The position numbers and the translations under genes are program-made. Shown one piece after another: positions 35,477-43,460 of a DNA stretch of 64,000 bases. Below the pieces are notes generated by a model. It was not told the DNA's origin. It did no database searches and saw only the letters and a list, made by a program, of their open reading frames with translations. Within the stretch, counting starts at the first letter, position 1, and each line of letters opens with the position of its first letter. Origin of the DNA: Novosphingobium sp. Gsoil 351 (GTDB lineage: Bacteria > Pseudomonadota > Alphaproteobacteria > Sphingomonadales > Sphingomonadaceae); assembly GCF_009707465.1 (NCBI RefSeq), contig NZ_CP046120.1, positions 3,253,501 to 3,317,500 of the forward strand, read 5' to 3'.

Positions 35477-36750
35477 CCATGGGCGCGACAAGCCTCAGTG
35501 AACCGGCTGCCGTTCACGCGAGCCTCGTCGGAACTGGCTGGCTCTCATCGGTCGACGTCAGGGCGGCCGCTGCCCGCTTCGCGGGGCGCATTCCACAGAC
35601 CCCGTTTCTCCCTTCGCAGACCCTTTCGGAGCTTACCCAGGCCGAAGTCTGGCTGAAGTTCGAGAACCTGCAGTTCACAGGCAGCTTCAAGCAGCGCGGC
35701 GCGCTCAACACACTGCTACTGCTGTCCGAGGAGGACCGGGCGCGCGGCGTGATTGCGATATCTGCTGGCAATCATGCCCAGGGCGTAGCCTACCACGCGG
35801 CGCAACTCGGCGTTCCCGCGACGATCGTCATGCCTCGCGGAACACCCGCGGTTAAGGCCAATCGCACGCGCGCACTTGGCGCCGAAGTGCTCCTCCACGG
35901 CGAGGACTTCGCCGAGGCCTCCGCCGCGCTCCCCGGGCTCCTGGAGACACGAGGCCTCACTCTCATTCATCCCTTCGACGATGATCGGGTGATCGCTGGT
36001 CAAGGCACCGTCGCCCTCGAAATGCTCGATGATCGGCCCGACCTCGATGTCATAGTGGTACCGGTGGGCGGAGGCGGCCTCATTTCGGGCGTCGCCCTCG
36101 CCGCGCACGAACGGGCAGACCGGCCGCGGATCGTTGGCGTGCAAAGCGATATGTTTCCGTCGATGGCGCTGGCCACGGGCCGCTGGCCGGATGCGGTTCG
36201 GGGTGGCTCGTCCATTGCCGAGGGTATAGCGGTCGCTGCGGCCGGTTTCCGCACGCGGCAGTATGTCGAAGCACTCGTCGACGACGTGTTGGTGGTCGGC
36301 GAAGGCGCGATAGAGACGGCCATCGCGCTGCTCCTCCAGATCGAGAAGACGCTGTGCGAAGGCGCAGGTGCGGCCGGTCTGGCCGCCGTCCTTTCCAATC
36401 CGCGCGCGTTTGCCGGCAAGCGCGTGGGTCTTATCCTTTCGGGCGGCAATATCGACAACCGTTTGCTCACCGCGATCCTGCGACGGCAGCAGGTCCGCGA
36501 AGGAACCATCGTGCGTTTGGTGGTTCAATTGCCCGACCGCGCAGGATCGCTCGGGCGGCTCTGCGCGGAGATTGGTCGACAAGGCGGCAACATCGGTACC
36601 GTCAGTCACGACCGGACATTCCTCGCCGCCGATGCGAAATCGGCGCGAGTCGAAGTCGAGGTCGAATTGGCCGATTCCGAACTGCTCGACCCGCTCCTGC
36701 GGTCCCTCGACGCAGAGGGCTTCGTGGTGGAGGCCGCGACTGCGTCGTGA
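35473..36750 (+). CDS. ilvA: Threonine ammonia-lyase (threonine dehydratase) with ACT-like domain
   Basis: The protein has 425 residues. The PLP lysine is Lys73 in FTGSFKQRGALN; SAGNHAQGVAYHA binds the phosphate region and PVGGGGLISG is the tetraglycine loop. A single ACT-like C-terminal domain (REGTIVRLVVQLPDRAGSLGRLCAEIGRQGGNIG) gives the length of the catabolic-type bacterial enzyme. The known reaction is L-threonine to 2-oxobutyrate plus ammonia. ATG 35473 overlaps the stop of the E1-like gene (ATGA), so the two proteins are made together. The symbol is by family; it could be the only biosynthetic IlvA or a dedicated catabolic copy. Confidence 0.88.
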   Translation: MTMGATSLSEPAAVHASLVGTGWLSSVDVRAAAARFAGRIPQTPFLPSQTLSELTQAEVWLKFENLQFTGSFKQRGALNTLLLLSEEDRARGVIAISAGNHAQGVAYHAAQLGVPATIVMPRGTPAVKANRTRALGAEVLLHGEDFAEASAALPGLLETRGLTLIHPFDDDRVIAGQGTVALEMLDDRPDLDVIVVPVGGGGLISGVALAAHERADRPRIVGVQSDMFPSMALATGRWPDAVRGGSSIAEGIAVAAAGFRTRQYVEALVDDVLVVGEGAIETAIALLLQIEKTLCEGAGAAGLAAVLSNPRAFAGKRVGLILSGGNIDNRLLTAILRRQQVREGTIVRLVVQLPDRAGSLGRLCAEIGRQGGNIGTVSHDRTFLAADAKSARVEVEVELADSELLDPLLRSLDAEGFVVEAATAS

Positions 36751-36912
36751 GCGTCACGACCAGTGGTGCGCGGCTGTTCTGCATGGGTCCAGCCGCCCCT
36801 TCACGCGTGCAAGGGCCAGGGCCGCGAGGACCGCCCCAGGCTTCTGATCCTTCGGCGGCGTGGAGAGCGGAATGTACAACCGCGGATCCGGCCACTCACT
36901 ACGTTTGGACCT

Positions 36913-37854
36913 TCAGACTCCGCGCACGACAAAGACGGTCGTACCCTCGGTTCCACGGCAACGCCATCTGGCGCCAACCGGAATCGTGATCGTGTCCCCC
37001 GGACCCAGCGTCGTCACGTCCTCGGCAACCTCAACCGTCGCTTTGCCATGATGAACAAACATGACGGTCGGCGTCTCGCTGAGGTCGCCGGCGTGATGAG
37101 CGGAGTCGAGAGCGATCTGGGACAAGGTGAAATGGGAGTTCGGGGCTAACGGCGCGTCCGGCCCGATCAACAGTGTTTCTCCAGGCCCGTGCGTTGAGGG
37201 ATCCCGGGCAACGAAGGTGCTGGCCTCGTCGGGCGAAATCCTGCGCATCGCGGCAACGGTCTCCGGCGTCGTGCGCGGCATCGGCCGGACACCGTCCGGC
37301 ACCGCCTCTCCACGGACCGTATCGACCAGCGAGCCATTCTCGAGAAGGACGAGGCCGTGCGCTTTGGCCAAGTCGAAGACCTGTGGAGCCCAGGTCACCC
37401 GTCCGGGATCGTCCGCACCGAGGACTGCCCAAAGGAAGCCGGCTTGATCGATATTTTTCCCGATATTGGTAAAACCACGAAATGCGAGCGGCGGGAAGCT
37501 TACGACATCCCCTGGTCCGGCTTCGAATGAGGCGTCGCTACCGGTCACGCCGAAATCGAACCTCCACTGGCCGCTGTGAATGACGAACACTTCAGCAGTC
37601 TCGTGACTGTGCTGTGAGTTGACGCAGGCCGGCGGCTGACGCGCGCCGCCAATGTTGAAGCCATGCTTTTCGGCGATGTGGACGAATTGCTCCGGGTTCT
37701 CGGAAACGCCCGGGCCGATGATCGTGAAGTTCTCCTTGCGATCCGAACCGGGCGTGCGGCTGTCGACAAATGCATTGTAGCAGGGCTTGAGATCAGCATA
37801 GCGAACCACCCTGCTGGCGAGCGCCGTCCCGGTAATCTCGGTCATCGACGACAT
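36913..37854 (-). CDS. Bicupin (two-cupin-domain) protein
   Basis: The protein has 313 residues. The first cupin has the metal-type motif NSQHSHETAEVFVIHSGQWRFDFG followed by FEAGPGDVVSFPPLAFRGFTN. The second is degenerate: HHGKATVEVAEDVTTLGPGDTITIPVGARWRC, with few histidines. Such bicupins include dioxygenases and isomerases of aromatic or sugar-acid pathways, but no specific match is claimed. ATG 37854 is preferred; the 21-residue upstream extension crosses the palindrome at 37866-37886. It is convergent with the threonine ammonia-lyase gene and carries the perfect copy of the dyad shared with the SnoaL promoters, so it belongs to the same putative regulon. Confidence 0.8.
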   Translation of the reverse strand: MSSMTEITGTALASRVVRYADLKPCYNAFVDSRTPGSDRKENFTIIGPGVSENPEQFVHIAEKHGFNIGGARQPPACVNSQHSHETAEVFVIHSGQWRFDFGVTGSDASFEAGPGDVVSFPPLAFRGFTNIGKNIDQAGFLWAVLGADDPGRVTWAPQVFDLAKAHGLVLLENGSLVDTVRGEAVPDGVRPMPRTTPETVAAMRRISPDEASTFVARDPSTHGPGETLLIGPDAPLAPNSHFTLSQIALDSAHHAGDLSETPTVMFVHHGKATVEVAEDVTTLGPGDTITIPVGARWRCRGTEGTTVFVVRGV

Positions 37855-37865
37855 ATCCGTTGCCT

Positions 37866-37886
37866 TTTCTCCAAAACACGGAGAAA
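37866..37886 (-). promoter_or_regulatory. Candidate operator, perfect copy 3 of the shared 21-bp dyad
   Basis: TTTCTCC, AAAACAC, GGAGAAA is a perfect 7-bp inverted repeat with a 7-base spacer, 12-32 bp upstream of the bicupin start. Related dyads with the same spacing lie before both SnoaL genes (28047-28067, 28180-28200). Confidence 0.5.
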
Positions 37887-37941
37887 TAATGATCGACTGG
37901 AATCGGCGCTTGGTCAAGCGCGATCTCGCGAGGAGAGTACT

Positions 37942-38001
37942 ATGGCCGACTATCTGACGCGTAGAGCGACGGCGGAAGCGACAGGGGCCAGTTTCAATTA
38001 G
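37942..38001 (+). pseudogene. Start of a truncated gene, possibly a membrane channel
   Basis: A textbook ribosome-binding site AGGAGA lies five bases before ATG 37942, but the frame ends after 19 codons (MADYLTRRATAEATGASFN). The pattern resembles the N-terminus of aquaporin/MIP proteins (RRxxAExxGxxF), after which the first membrane span should follow but does not. I read it as the surviving 5' end of a deleted gene. The assignment is weak. Confidence 0.25.
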
Positions 38002-38214
38002 AGACCGGCGATTCAGCGGTCGCCGGTCCTGCCGCCGGAGTGTCCCGCCGTACGGCGAGCGCAGTGAGCGGAGACCGATAGACCGCGTCGCTGCGCCAAT
38101 GCCGCCACAGCCGGTTCCATTCAGCCCAGACCGTCATGCGGCGAGAGAGCTAATCGCGGTTGGATAGATCGAGACGATAAAGATCGGCGCATCAACCTTG
38201 ATCCCCATGAGCAG
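38002..38214. other. Gene-free stretch between two gene remnants
   Basis: This stretch has no recognisable coding sequence. A leftward 47-residue frame (37994-38137) has no ribosome-binding site. It lies between a truncated gene start and a truncated transporter end and is probably a deletion scar. Confidence 0.35.
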
Positions 38215-38379
38215 CTTGGAAAATCTGGACTGTTGCTTGGGCCGCTGTCGGTGGCGCTGTTGACCGACGACATCTTTGCCGATCCCACCAGGATCGGATG
38301 GTCGTTTGCTGCCGTGGCGGCGACGGTGCAGCCCATTTCCATCGCCGCTCTGCTACTTGCCGTGAGGCGAAGTGCTTAG
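38215..38379 (+). pseudogene. C-terminal remnant of an MFS transporter
   Basis: About 50 codons before the stop at 38377-38379 read GLLLGPLSVALLTDDIFADP followed by IGWSFAAVAAT and a hydrophobic helix ISIAALLLAVRRSA. This matches the TM11-loop-TM12 end of sphingomonad spinster-like MFS carriers, where GLGLGP and VALLTD are usual. Nothing upstream continues the protein. Together with the truncated start at 37942, it marks a rearrangement between the bicupin and the outer-membrane protein. Confidence 0.45.
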
Positions 38380-38586
38380 ATTCCAGTGAGAGAACCCGCG
38401 GGGACAGTGAAAATCGAGCCTTCGATGTGCTCTCTTGCAAAATCATTCACGGCCAAGATCGTGGGTCGTGCGTGTTGCGCCCGCGCGTAGCCTTCGTTGT
38501 CGTTTCGGCGGATGCGGCAAGCACTTGGTCATCGACCGGGAAGCTCGGCGCGCGAAGAGGGCCGATTGCAGATCTAAGCCATGCGC

Positions 38587-39363
38587 TCAGAAGGCCAATC
38601 GAGTGATCAGGAAAACGCCCTTGTCCCAGCCGTTCCCGGCTGGGAAAAGGGTTCGGTCGGAGCCTGTCAACCGGCCCATGGAAGCCCGGATTCCAAACGT
38701 CGCAGCGGCGCGCGAACCGAACGCCACTGGCGCAAGGGTGAGTTGGCTGGAGACCTGGCGTTCGGCTCGCGCCGAGCCATCGGCGAGAGCTGCAAGACGC
38801 GCCATCGGCGATTTGGCCTGGGTAGTGGTGCTCTGCATGGCAATATCGAGACGCCATTGTCCCGCGTGGCTCCACCCGATCCCAGCGCCAAGGGTTCGGC
38901 TCGATTCGAAGTTGCGATTGCTCGCAACAATCGCATTGGGCCGCTTTTCCAGAGTCGCGTTGGCCAGTGCGCTCAGCCGATCGCGCGCGAGGTCGATACC
39001 GAGTTCCGCGTTCGCGGCGATGCCTCGATGCTGGGTCAGCCTGTCCGCAGAGAGCCAGTGGAAAGTCTGCGGGTAAAACCGCTCGGTGTCGAAAGACCAG
39101 CGCAGATCCCCCGACTGGCCTACATAACTGTGCCGACTCGTACTCGTGCGTTCACTGGCGATCGGAGCCAAACGAGGCACGATCGCGATCCTCGTGTCGA
39201 CCTGGCGCGCGCGCGACACGGGAGCTTCTTCTGCTTGCGATTTGAGTGGCTCGGCAGTGGCGGTGAATACGCCGCTATCGGCGGCGTGGTTCGCCTGGGC
39301 GGTGGCGGACATCGGCGCGGGTTGCAGGATCAGGGCCGGAATCGAGAGCATGGCGAGCGGCAC
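38587..39363 (-). CDS. Hypothetical exported, outer-membrane-type protein
   Basis: The protein has 258 residues. It starts at GTG 39363 with GGGAGA upstream and has a signal-like N-terminus (LAMLSIPALILQPAPMSATAQA). The C-terminal half alternates polar and hydrophobic residues (AATFGIRASMGRLTG) and ends VFLITRLAF with a terminal phenylalanine, the usual end of outer-membrane barrel proteins. I do not recognise a family. The opposite-strand open frame is longer but arginine-rich and lacks any motif, so I take this strand as real. It could assist export of the envelope cluster that follows, but that is speculation. Confidence 0.6.
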   Translation of the reverse strand: MPLAMLSIPALILQPAPMSATAQANHAADSGVFTATAEPLKSQAEEAPVSRARQVDTRIAIVPRLAPIASERTSTSRHSYVGQSGDLRWSFDTERFYPQTFHWLSADRLTQHRGIAANAELGIDLARDRLSALANATLEKRPNAIVASNRNFESSRTLGAGIGWSHAGQWRLDIAMQSTTTQAKSPMARLAALADGSARAERQVSSQLTLAPVAFGSRAAATFGIRASMGRLTGSDRTLFPAGNGWDKGVFLITRLAF

Positions 39364-39687
39364 AGCTGGTTCTCCCGTTGGGCGGCGATCGGCCGCGGCG
39401 ACTGGAACAGAGACGCCGGGCCGCGGCCCCGTCCGCAGTACAAGACTTTTTCGCGTTGGAACTGCGGATCGATGAGCCCGGCGGCGTCCTAACCCGAACT
39501 GCTGCCTCGTTTCGGGATCGCCCTTCTGTCTCTCTCACCTGACAGTCCAGTTTCAGAGCTGCTCGCCCCTTTCAGCGGTGCAAACGTCACTACCGCCTCG
39601 ACCGATAGCGTCGGCCGGTGGCCGATCGACTGGCAGGCGCGACTCGGACGCTGGCGCAAGCCACTCGGCTGCGCCGTTGCGATCGGA
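39364..39687. other. Upstream region of the envelope operon, start unresolved
   Basis: The reading frame of the first operon gene is open back to a TAA at about 39505 but contains no ATG, GTG or TTG before 39688. Translated upstream sequence (VGRWPIDWQARLGRWRKPLG) looks coding and aligns with the N-terminus of the paralogue at 42555, so the true start may lie here. Confidence 0.45.
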
Positions 39688-40506
39688 ATGATCGTGTGGC
39701 TGTCGTGGCGGCTCGAAGCTCTCGGCTGGGCGACGGTGTGGAAAGCCCTTCCGGTGTCAGGCGCGTTCTATGCTGCGGTTCTGGCGGCGTACCTGGTGCT
39801 TCCGATTGCCGACGCGCTGATCTACCGGCGGCTGTGGGGTGTCGGGCTGCGCCGCTCGCTAGGCCTATTCTTCCGCAAGCGCGTCTACAACAGCGCACTG
39901 GTGGGTTATTCGGGCGAGGTGTCGCTGGCGGTCTGGGCTCGCGGGAGGGTACACCGTTCCGACCCCGAGATCTTTCACGCGATCAAAGACGTCAACCTGC
40001 TCTCGGCGGTCGTTTCCGGTTGTGGCGGTGCGCTGCTGGTGGTCTGGCTAGCGACCCGGGTCGCGCTTGAGCGGCTACCTTCGAACGCGATCATCTGGTG
40101 GGGCGCGGCTACCGTCGCGCTTGCCGTGGCGCTTCCGGCGGTCTTGCTGGCGCGCCGTGGAACGCTTGCGATGGACCGGGGAGACATCCTGGCGGTGCTG
40201 GAAATCCACGGGCTGCGTTTCGCGCTGGGATTGGGGTTTCTGCTCGTCCAATGGTGGCTTGCGCTTCCTGCTGCTTCAGTCAGCGCGCTGCTGGTTTTGC
40301 TGGCGATCTATGTTCTCGTGGGCCGGATTCCGTTCATTCCCAATCGCGACATGCTGTTCGTGGGGATCGCGCTTGCAGTGTCGGACCACCTCGCGCTCGC
40401 CTCCGCGCCGCTTGCCGGGGTGCTCCTGGCGTCGAGCGCGCTCCAGCAGCTACTCCACCTTGCGGTATTTGCCCTGTCCGCGGTCGCCGGCGGCGTCGAG
40501 CAATGA
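39688..40506 (+). CDS. Polytopic membrane protein, paralogue of the gene at 42555
   Basis: The protein has at least 272 residues with about seven hydrophobic spans. Shared landmarks with the 42555 protein are LIYRRLWG after TM2, a cytoplasmic FRKRVYNSALVGYSGEVSLAVWAR segment, FHAIKDVNLLSAVVSG, and GRIPFIPNRDMLFVGIAL near the C-terminus. No known family was recognised. The ATG at 39688 probably misses the N-terminus: the coding pattern continues upstream without a start codon, suggesting an indel near 39580 or a non-standard start. It overlaps the next gene as ATGA. Spans around a conserved basic loop suggest an envelope lipid or glycan transporter or polymerase; this is inference. Confidence 0.72.
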   Translation: MIVWLSWRLEALGWATVWKALPVSGAFYAAVLAAYLVLPIADALIYRRLWGVGLRRSLGLFFRKRVYNSALVGYSGEVSLAVWARGRVHRSDPEIFHAIKDVNLLSAVVSGCGGALLVVWLATRVALERLPSNAIIWWGAATVALAVALPAVLLARRGTLAMDRGDILAVLEIHGLRFALGLGFLLVQWWLALPAASVSALLVLLAIYVLVGRIPFIPNRDMLFVGIALAVSDHLALASAPLAGVLLASSALQQLLHLAVFALSAVAGGVEQ

Positions 40507-41762
40507 TTCGCGTAGTCGTCTGGGCGACGCACCTCCAGACCGACATCCTCGCGCTCGCCGCGCACCTCGACGGCTGCCCCGACGTCGCTTTGCTGATCGT
40601 CGCAGGCGACGCCGCCGCATACCAACGCGAACCGATCGCGACCGCGCTCGGACTCGGCGCCCCGGTGCTTGGCCGGGATGACCCGGCGACAATGGCGCGG
40701 GTGCGGGCGTTTGCCGCGGATGTCGCCGTCGCTGACAACCACGTGCCTCCCAAGGGTGTGGCGCCGCGGCTGTTCTACATGTGGCATGGCTTGGGATGGA
40801 AGGCGCGGAGCAAGCTCGATCTCGCGGTCTTCTATCGCCAGGTCGAGCGATTGACTGGTGCCGACCCGCGCCGCCCCAATCCGAATTTCCTAGCGCAATG
40901 TTATGGACCAACCGACCGGGCTTGGCGGGTCCGCGACTGGAAGCTGCCTGCCGAGGCCTGCCCCGAGGTTGGCATGGCTTTCGCCTCGTTGCTGCGTGCG
41001 CCGCCGTATGACAAGCGGGCGGCGGCCGGGCGCTATGCGATCGACGTAATGAATCGCAAGACGGTGCTTCTGTCGATCACCTGGCACAGCGGTGGGGTCT
41101 TCGACGGCGATACGGCCGATACCGATCTCGTCCGGCGACTGATCGCCGCTACCGCTGCGCGCGAGGCCAACCTGTTGGTTTGCCTGCACGATCGGCATCG
41201 CTACTCCGCCTCGTTTCTGGCGGGCCTCGAAACCGCGGTTGCCGATGCGCCGCACGCCGAGTTGCGCTTCAAGAGCGATCATCCGGACAACCTCTCCGAT
41301 TTGCTGGTCGCCGACGTGATGGTTTCGAACCTCTCGTCGTTTCTTGCCTACCACTATGTCTCGGGGCGACCGGCGATACATTTGGTCCGGCCTCGAGATG
41401 GTCCGGTCGAACGCGTTGCCATGGTGCTGTCGAGGTTTCGAGTGCGCCGGAAGATCGCGGCCGACTCTGCCTGGATGATCGATCCGGCGGACACCGGCGG
41501 GGTACAGGTGTCCGACATTGAGGGCGCTCTCCAGGCGGTTGGAGCCGCGCTCGATGATTCGCAGTCGGGCGGTCAGGCAGCGGTCGACTGGCTCGCGCGC
41601 CATGTCCCGAGGCTCGATGGCAACGCTCCCGAGCGGATCAGACAATGCCTACTCGCGATGAGCACGGCACCCGTCTCGCTGCCGCCTATCGATACCACGC
41701 GGTGCGAACAGCATTTTGCCGGCCTGTCAGACTGCGGACCCGCGAAAGCGGCAACGTCTTAG
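40503..41762 (+). CDS. CDP-glycerol glycerophosphotransferase-like protein
   Basis: The protein has 419 residues. After a Rossmann-like N-terminus it has LFYMWHGLGWKARSKLDLAVFYRQ, which carries the His-Gly seen in TagB/TagF-type enzymes. It then has KTVLLSITWHSGGVF, LLVCLHDRHRY and LVADVMVSNLSSFLAYHYVSGRPAIHL, the last corresponding to the donor-binding 'DxxxTDYSS' region with an SNLSS variant. Family members transfer glycerol-phosphate or related phospho-alditols to lipid-linked acceptors at the inner membrane. The start overlaps the preceding stop (ATGA). Teichoic-type polymers are not expected in a sphingomonad, so the product here is unknown and of interest. Confidence 0.65.
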   Translation: MIRVVVWATHLQTDILALAAHLDGCPDVALLIVAGDAAAYQREPIATALGLGAPVLGRDDPATMARVRAFAADVAVADNHVPPKGVAPRLFYMWHGLGWKARSKLDLAVFYRQVERLTGADPRRPNPNFLAQCYGPTDRAWRVRDWKLPAEACPEVGMAFASLLRAPPYDKRAAAGRYAIDVMNRKTVLLSITWHSGGVFDGDTADTDLVRRLIAATAAREANLLVCLHDRHRYSASFLAGLETAVADAPHAELRFKSDHPDNLSDLLVADVMVSNLSSFLAYHYVSGRPAIHLVRPRDGPVERVAMVLSRFRVRRKIAADSAWMIDPADTGGVQVSDIEGALQAVGAALDDSQSGGQAAVDWLARHVPRLDGNAPERIRQCLLAMSTAPVSLPPIDTTRCEQHFAGLSDCGPAKAATS

Positions 41763-41766
41763 TATC

Positions 41767-42558
41767 ATGCCCGGCCCGCAACCTGCCAAGCGCCTGCTGC
41801 TGTCGATCCACGATGTGTCGCCATGCACCGAGCACGCAGTGGTGCGGCTGCGCGACCTGCTTCAAGTGCGGCATGGCGCGCGGAGCGTCGCCTTGCTGGT
41901 CGTTCCCAACCTTTGGGGCGAAGCGCCAATCCGGGCCGGAACGCAGTTCGCCGCGCGGTTGCGCGCCGCAGCCGATGCCGGCGACGAGATTTTCCTGCAC
42001 GGATGGTACCACCGTGCCGACGTGCCCCCGCGAGGGCGACTTGACCGCTTGCGTGCAAGTTGGATGACCGCGGGCGAAGGAGAATTTCTCGGACTGACGC
42101 GCAGCCAAGCGGCGCAACGGATCGGTGACGGGCGAAAGTTGCTCGAAGACGTCACCGGTCGCCTATTGGCCGGCTTCATCGCACCCGCCTGGCTCTATGG
42201 CATGGGCGCCAAGGAGGCATTGGCCGAACTCGAACTTCCTTTGGTCGAGAGCCATATGCGGGTCTGGCGACCGGCGGACGGCGAGGTGTTGGCGCGCGGT
42301 CCCGTTATCACCTGGGCAAGCCGCAGTCCTGGCAGGATCGCATCGTCGCTGGCGTTCGCCAGGATCGCGCCGCGCTTGCTCGCCGCGACGAACACGGTGC
42401 GCATCGGGGTTCATCCCGGCGATGTCGGGGTACCTGAACTGCGCCGGAGCATTGCCGAGACGGTGGCCCACTTTGCGAGCCGCCGCCCGATCGGATGCTA
42501 CGGCGATCTGCTTGCGAAACCGGCGATCGCATACGAATCCGAGGGTGCCGTGGCATGA
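41767..42558 (+). CDS. DUF2334 / polysaccharide-deacetylase-like protein
   Basis: The protein has 263 residues. LLLSIHDVSP near the N-terminus gives the Asp-containing first motif. EIFLHGWYHR supplies the metal His and FIAPAWLYG the substrate-loop motif of the NodB-like fold; RIGVHPGDV near the C-terminus carries the final His. No signal peptide is seen, so it may act in the cytoplasm or at the inner face. It could remove an acyl group from a lipid-linked sugar made by the neighbours. It begins 4 bp after the glycerophosphotransferase-like stop and overlaps the next gene (ATGA). Confidence 0.8.
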   Translation: MPGPQPAKRLLLSIHDVSPCTEHAVVRLRDLLQVRHGARSVALLVVPNLWGEAPIRAGTQFAARLRAAADAGDEIFLHGWYHRADVPPRGRLDRLRASWMTAGEGEFLGLTRSQAAQRIGDGRKLLEDVTGRLLAGFIAPAWLYGMGAKEALAELELPLVESHMRVWRPADGEVLARGPVITWASRSPGRIASSLAFARIAPRLLAATNTVRIGVHPGDVGVPELRRSIAETVAHFASRRPIGCYGDLLAKPAIAYESEGAVA

Positions 42559-43460
42559 ACGCGCTGGCGTTGCCGACCACATCGGCTGTCGTTTTCTATC
42601 CTGCCAACGCCGGGCGCAAGTGGACGAACTGGCTCGGGCCGCTGATCTCGCTTGCGCTGCTCGCGGGCGTGCTGCGCGAATACAGCCGCTTCGAACTGCG
42701 CGCCGACAGCCACGTGCTGGAGGCCGGTGCCGGATTCGGAGTCCTGTTCGTGCTCCACTATCTGGTGACGCCGGTGTGCGAGTGGCTGATCTACCGGCGC
42801 CTATGGCGACTTCCCAGCGCCGGAATCGCCGCGTTGCTCCGTAAGGAGATCACCAACGATCTGCTCCTCGGCTATCTAGGCGAGATCTATTTCTACGCAT
42901 GGGCCCGCCAGCGCGCGAAGCTCAGTGCTTCTCCGTTTGGCGCGATCAAGGATGTGGCGATTCTTTCCGCGGTCGTGGGCAACGTTTTGACGCTGGCGCT
43001 TCTGCCGCTCGCCGTCGCGTTGGTCGGAAATCTCCCGCCGGGGATCGACCCGCTGGCGCTGAAGCTTTCGGTGGCAGCGTTTCTCCTTTCCTCGTTCGCC
43101 CCGTTGGTATTCCGCCGCCGCTTGTTGAGCCTGCCGTCGGGCGAGCTATGGTTCATCGCCCGGATTCAGGTGGTGCGCGTCGCCGTTGGCATCGCGCTCT
43201 ACGCCGCCTTGTGGCACTTGCTGCTGCCAGGAGTCGTGATCGGCTGGTGGATCGCGCTCGCCGGACTGCGGCAACTCGTGGCGCGCCTCCCTTTCGCGCC
43301 AAGCCGCGATGTACTGTTCGCGGCAATCGCCGGGTTCTTCGTCGGGCGCCACAGCGAGATCGCCGCTCTGCTAGCGCTATTCGGAGCGATGACGATGCTG
43401 CTCCACCTCGTGCTCGGCGCGGTGCTGAGCACGACCGGAATGCTCGAGAGTCCAGAATGA
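42555..43460 (+). CDS. Polytopic membrane protein, paralogue of the gene at 39688
   Basis: The protein has 301 residues with about seven to eight hydrophobic spans. It repeats the landmarks of the protein at 39688: WLIYRRLWRLP, then LRKEITNDLLLGYLGEIYFYAWAR, FGAIKDVAILSAVVGN and RLPFAPSRDVLFAAIAG. Two paralogues in one operon suggest a heterodimer or a tandem of related steps. ATG 42555 overlaps the DUF2334 stop, and its own stop overlaps the DUF2141 start, so translation of the whole series is coupled. I cannot assign a family. Confidence 0.8.
   Translation: MNALALPTTSAVVFYPANAGRKWTNWLGPLISLALLAGVLREYSRFELRADSHVLEAGAGFGVLFVLHYLVTPVCEWLIYRRLWRLPSAGIAALLRKEITNDLLLGYLGEIYFYAWARQRAKLSASPFGAIKDVAILSAVVGNVLTLALLPLAVALVGNLPPGIDPLALKLSVAAFLLSSFAPLVFRRRLLSLPSGELWFIARIQVVRVAVGIALYAALWHLLLPGVVIGWWIALAGLRQLVARLPFAPSRDVLFAAIAGFFVGRHSEIAALLALFGAMTMLLHLVLGAVLSTTGMLESPE

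Noticed and set aside
37454..37474. Another TTTTTCC-N7-GGTAAAA dyad resembling the shared operator
   Set aside because: It lies deep inside the bicupin coding sequence, far from any start, and is probably coincidental.
37994..38137. A leftward 47-residue frame beginning MTVWAEWNRLW
   Set aside because: No ribosome-binding site and it overlaps the truncated channel-like start; too weak to annotate.
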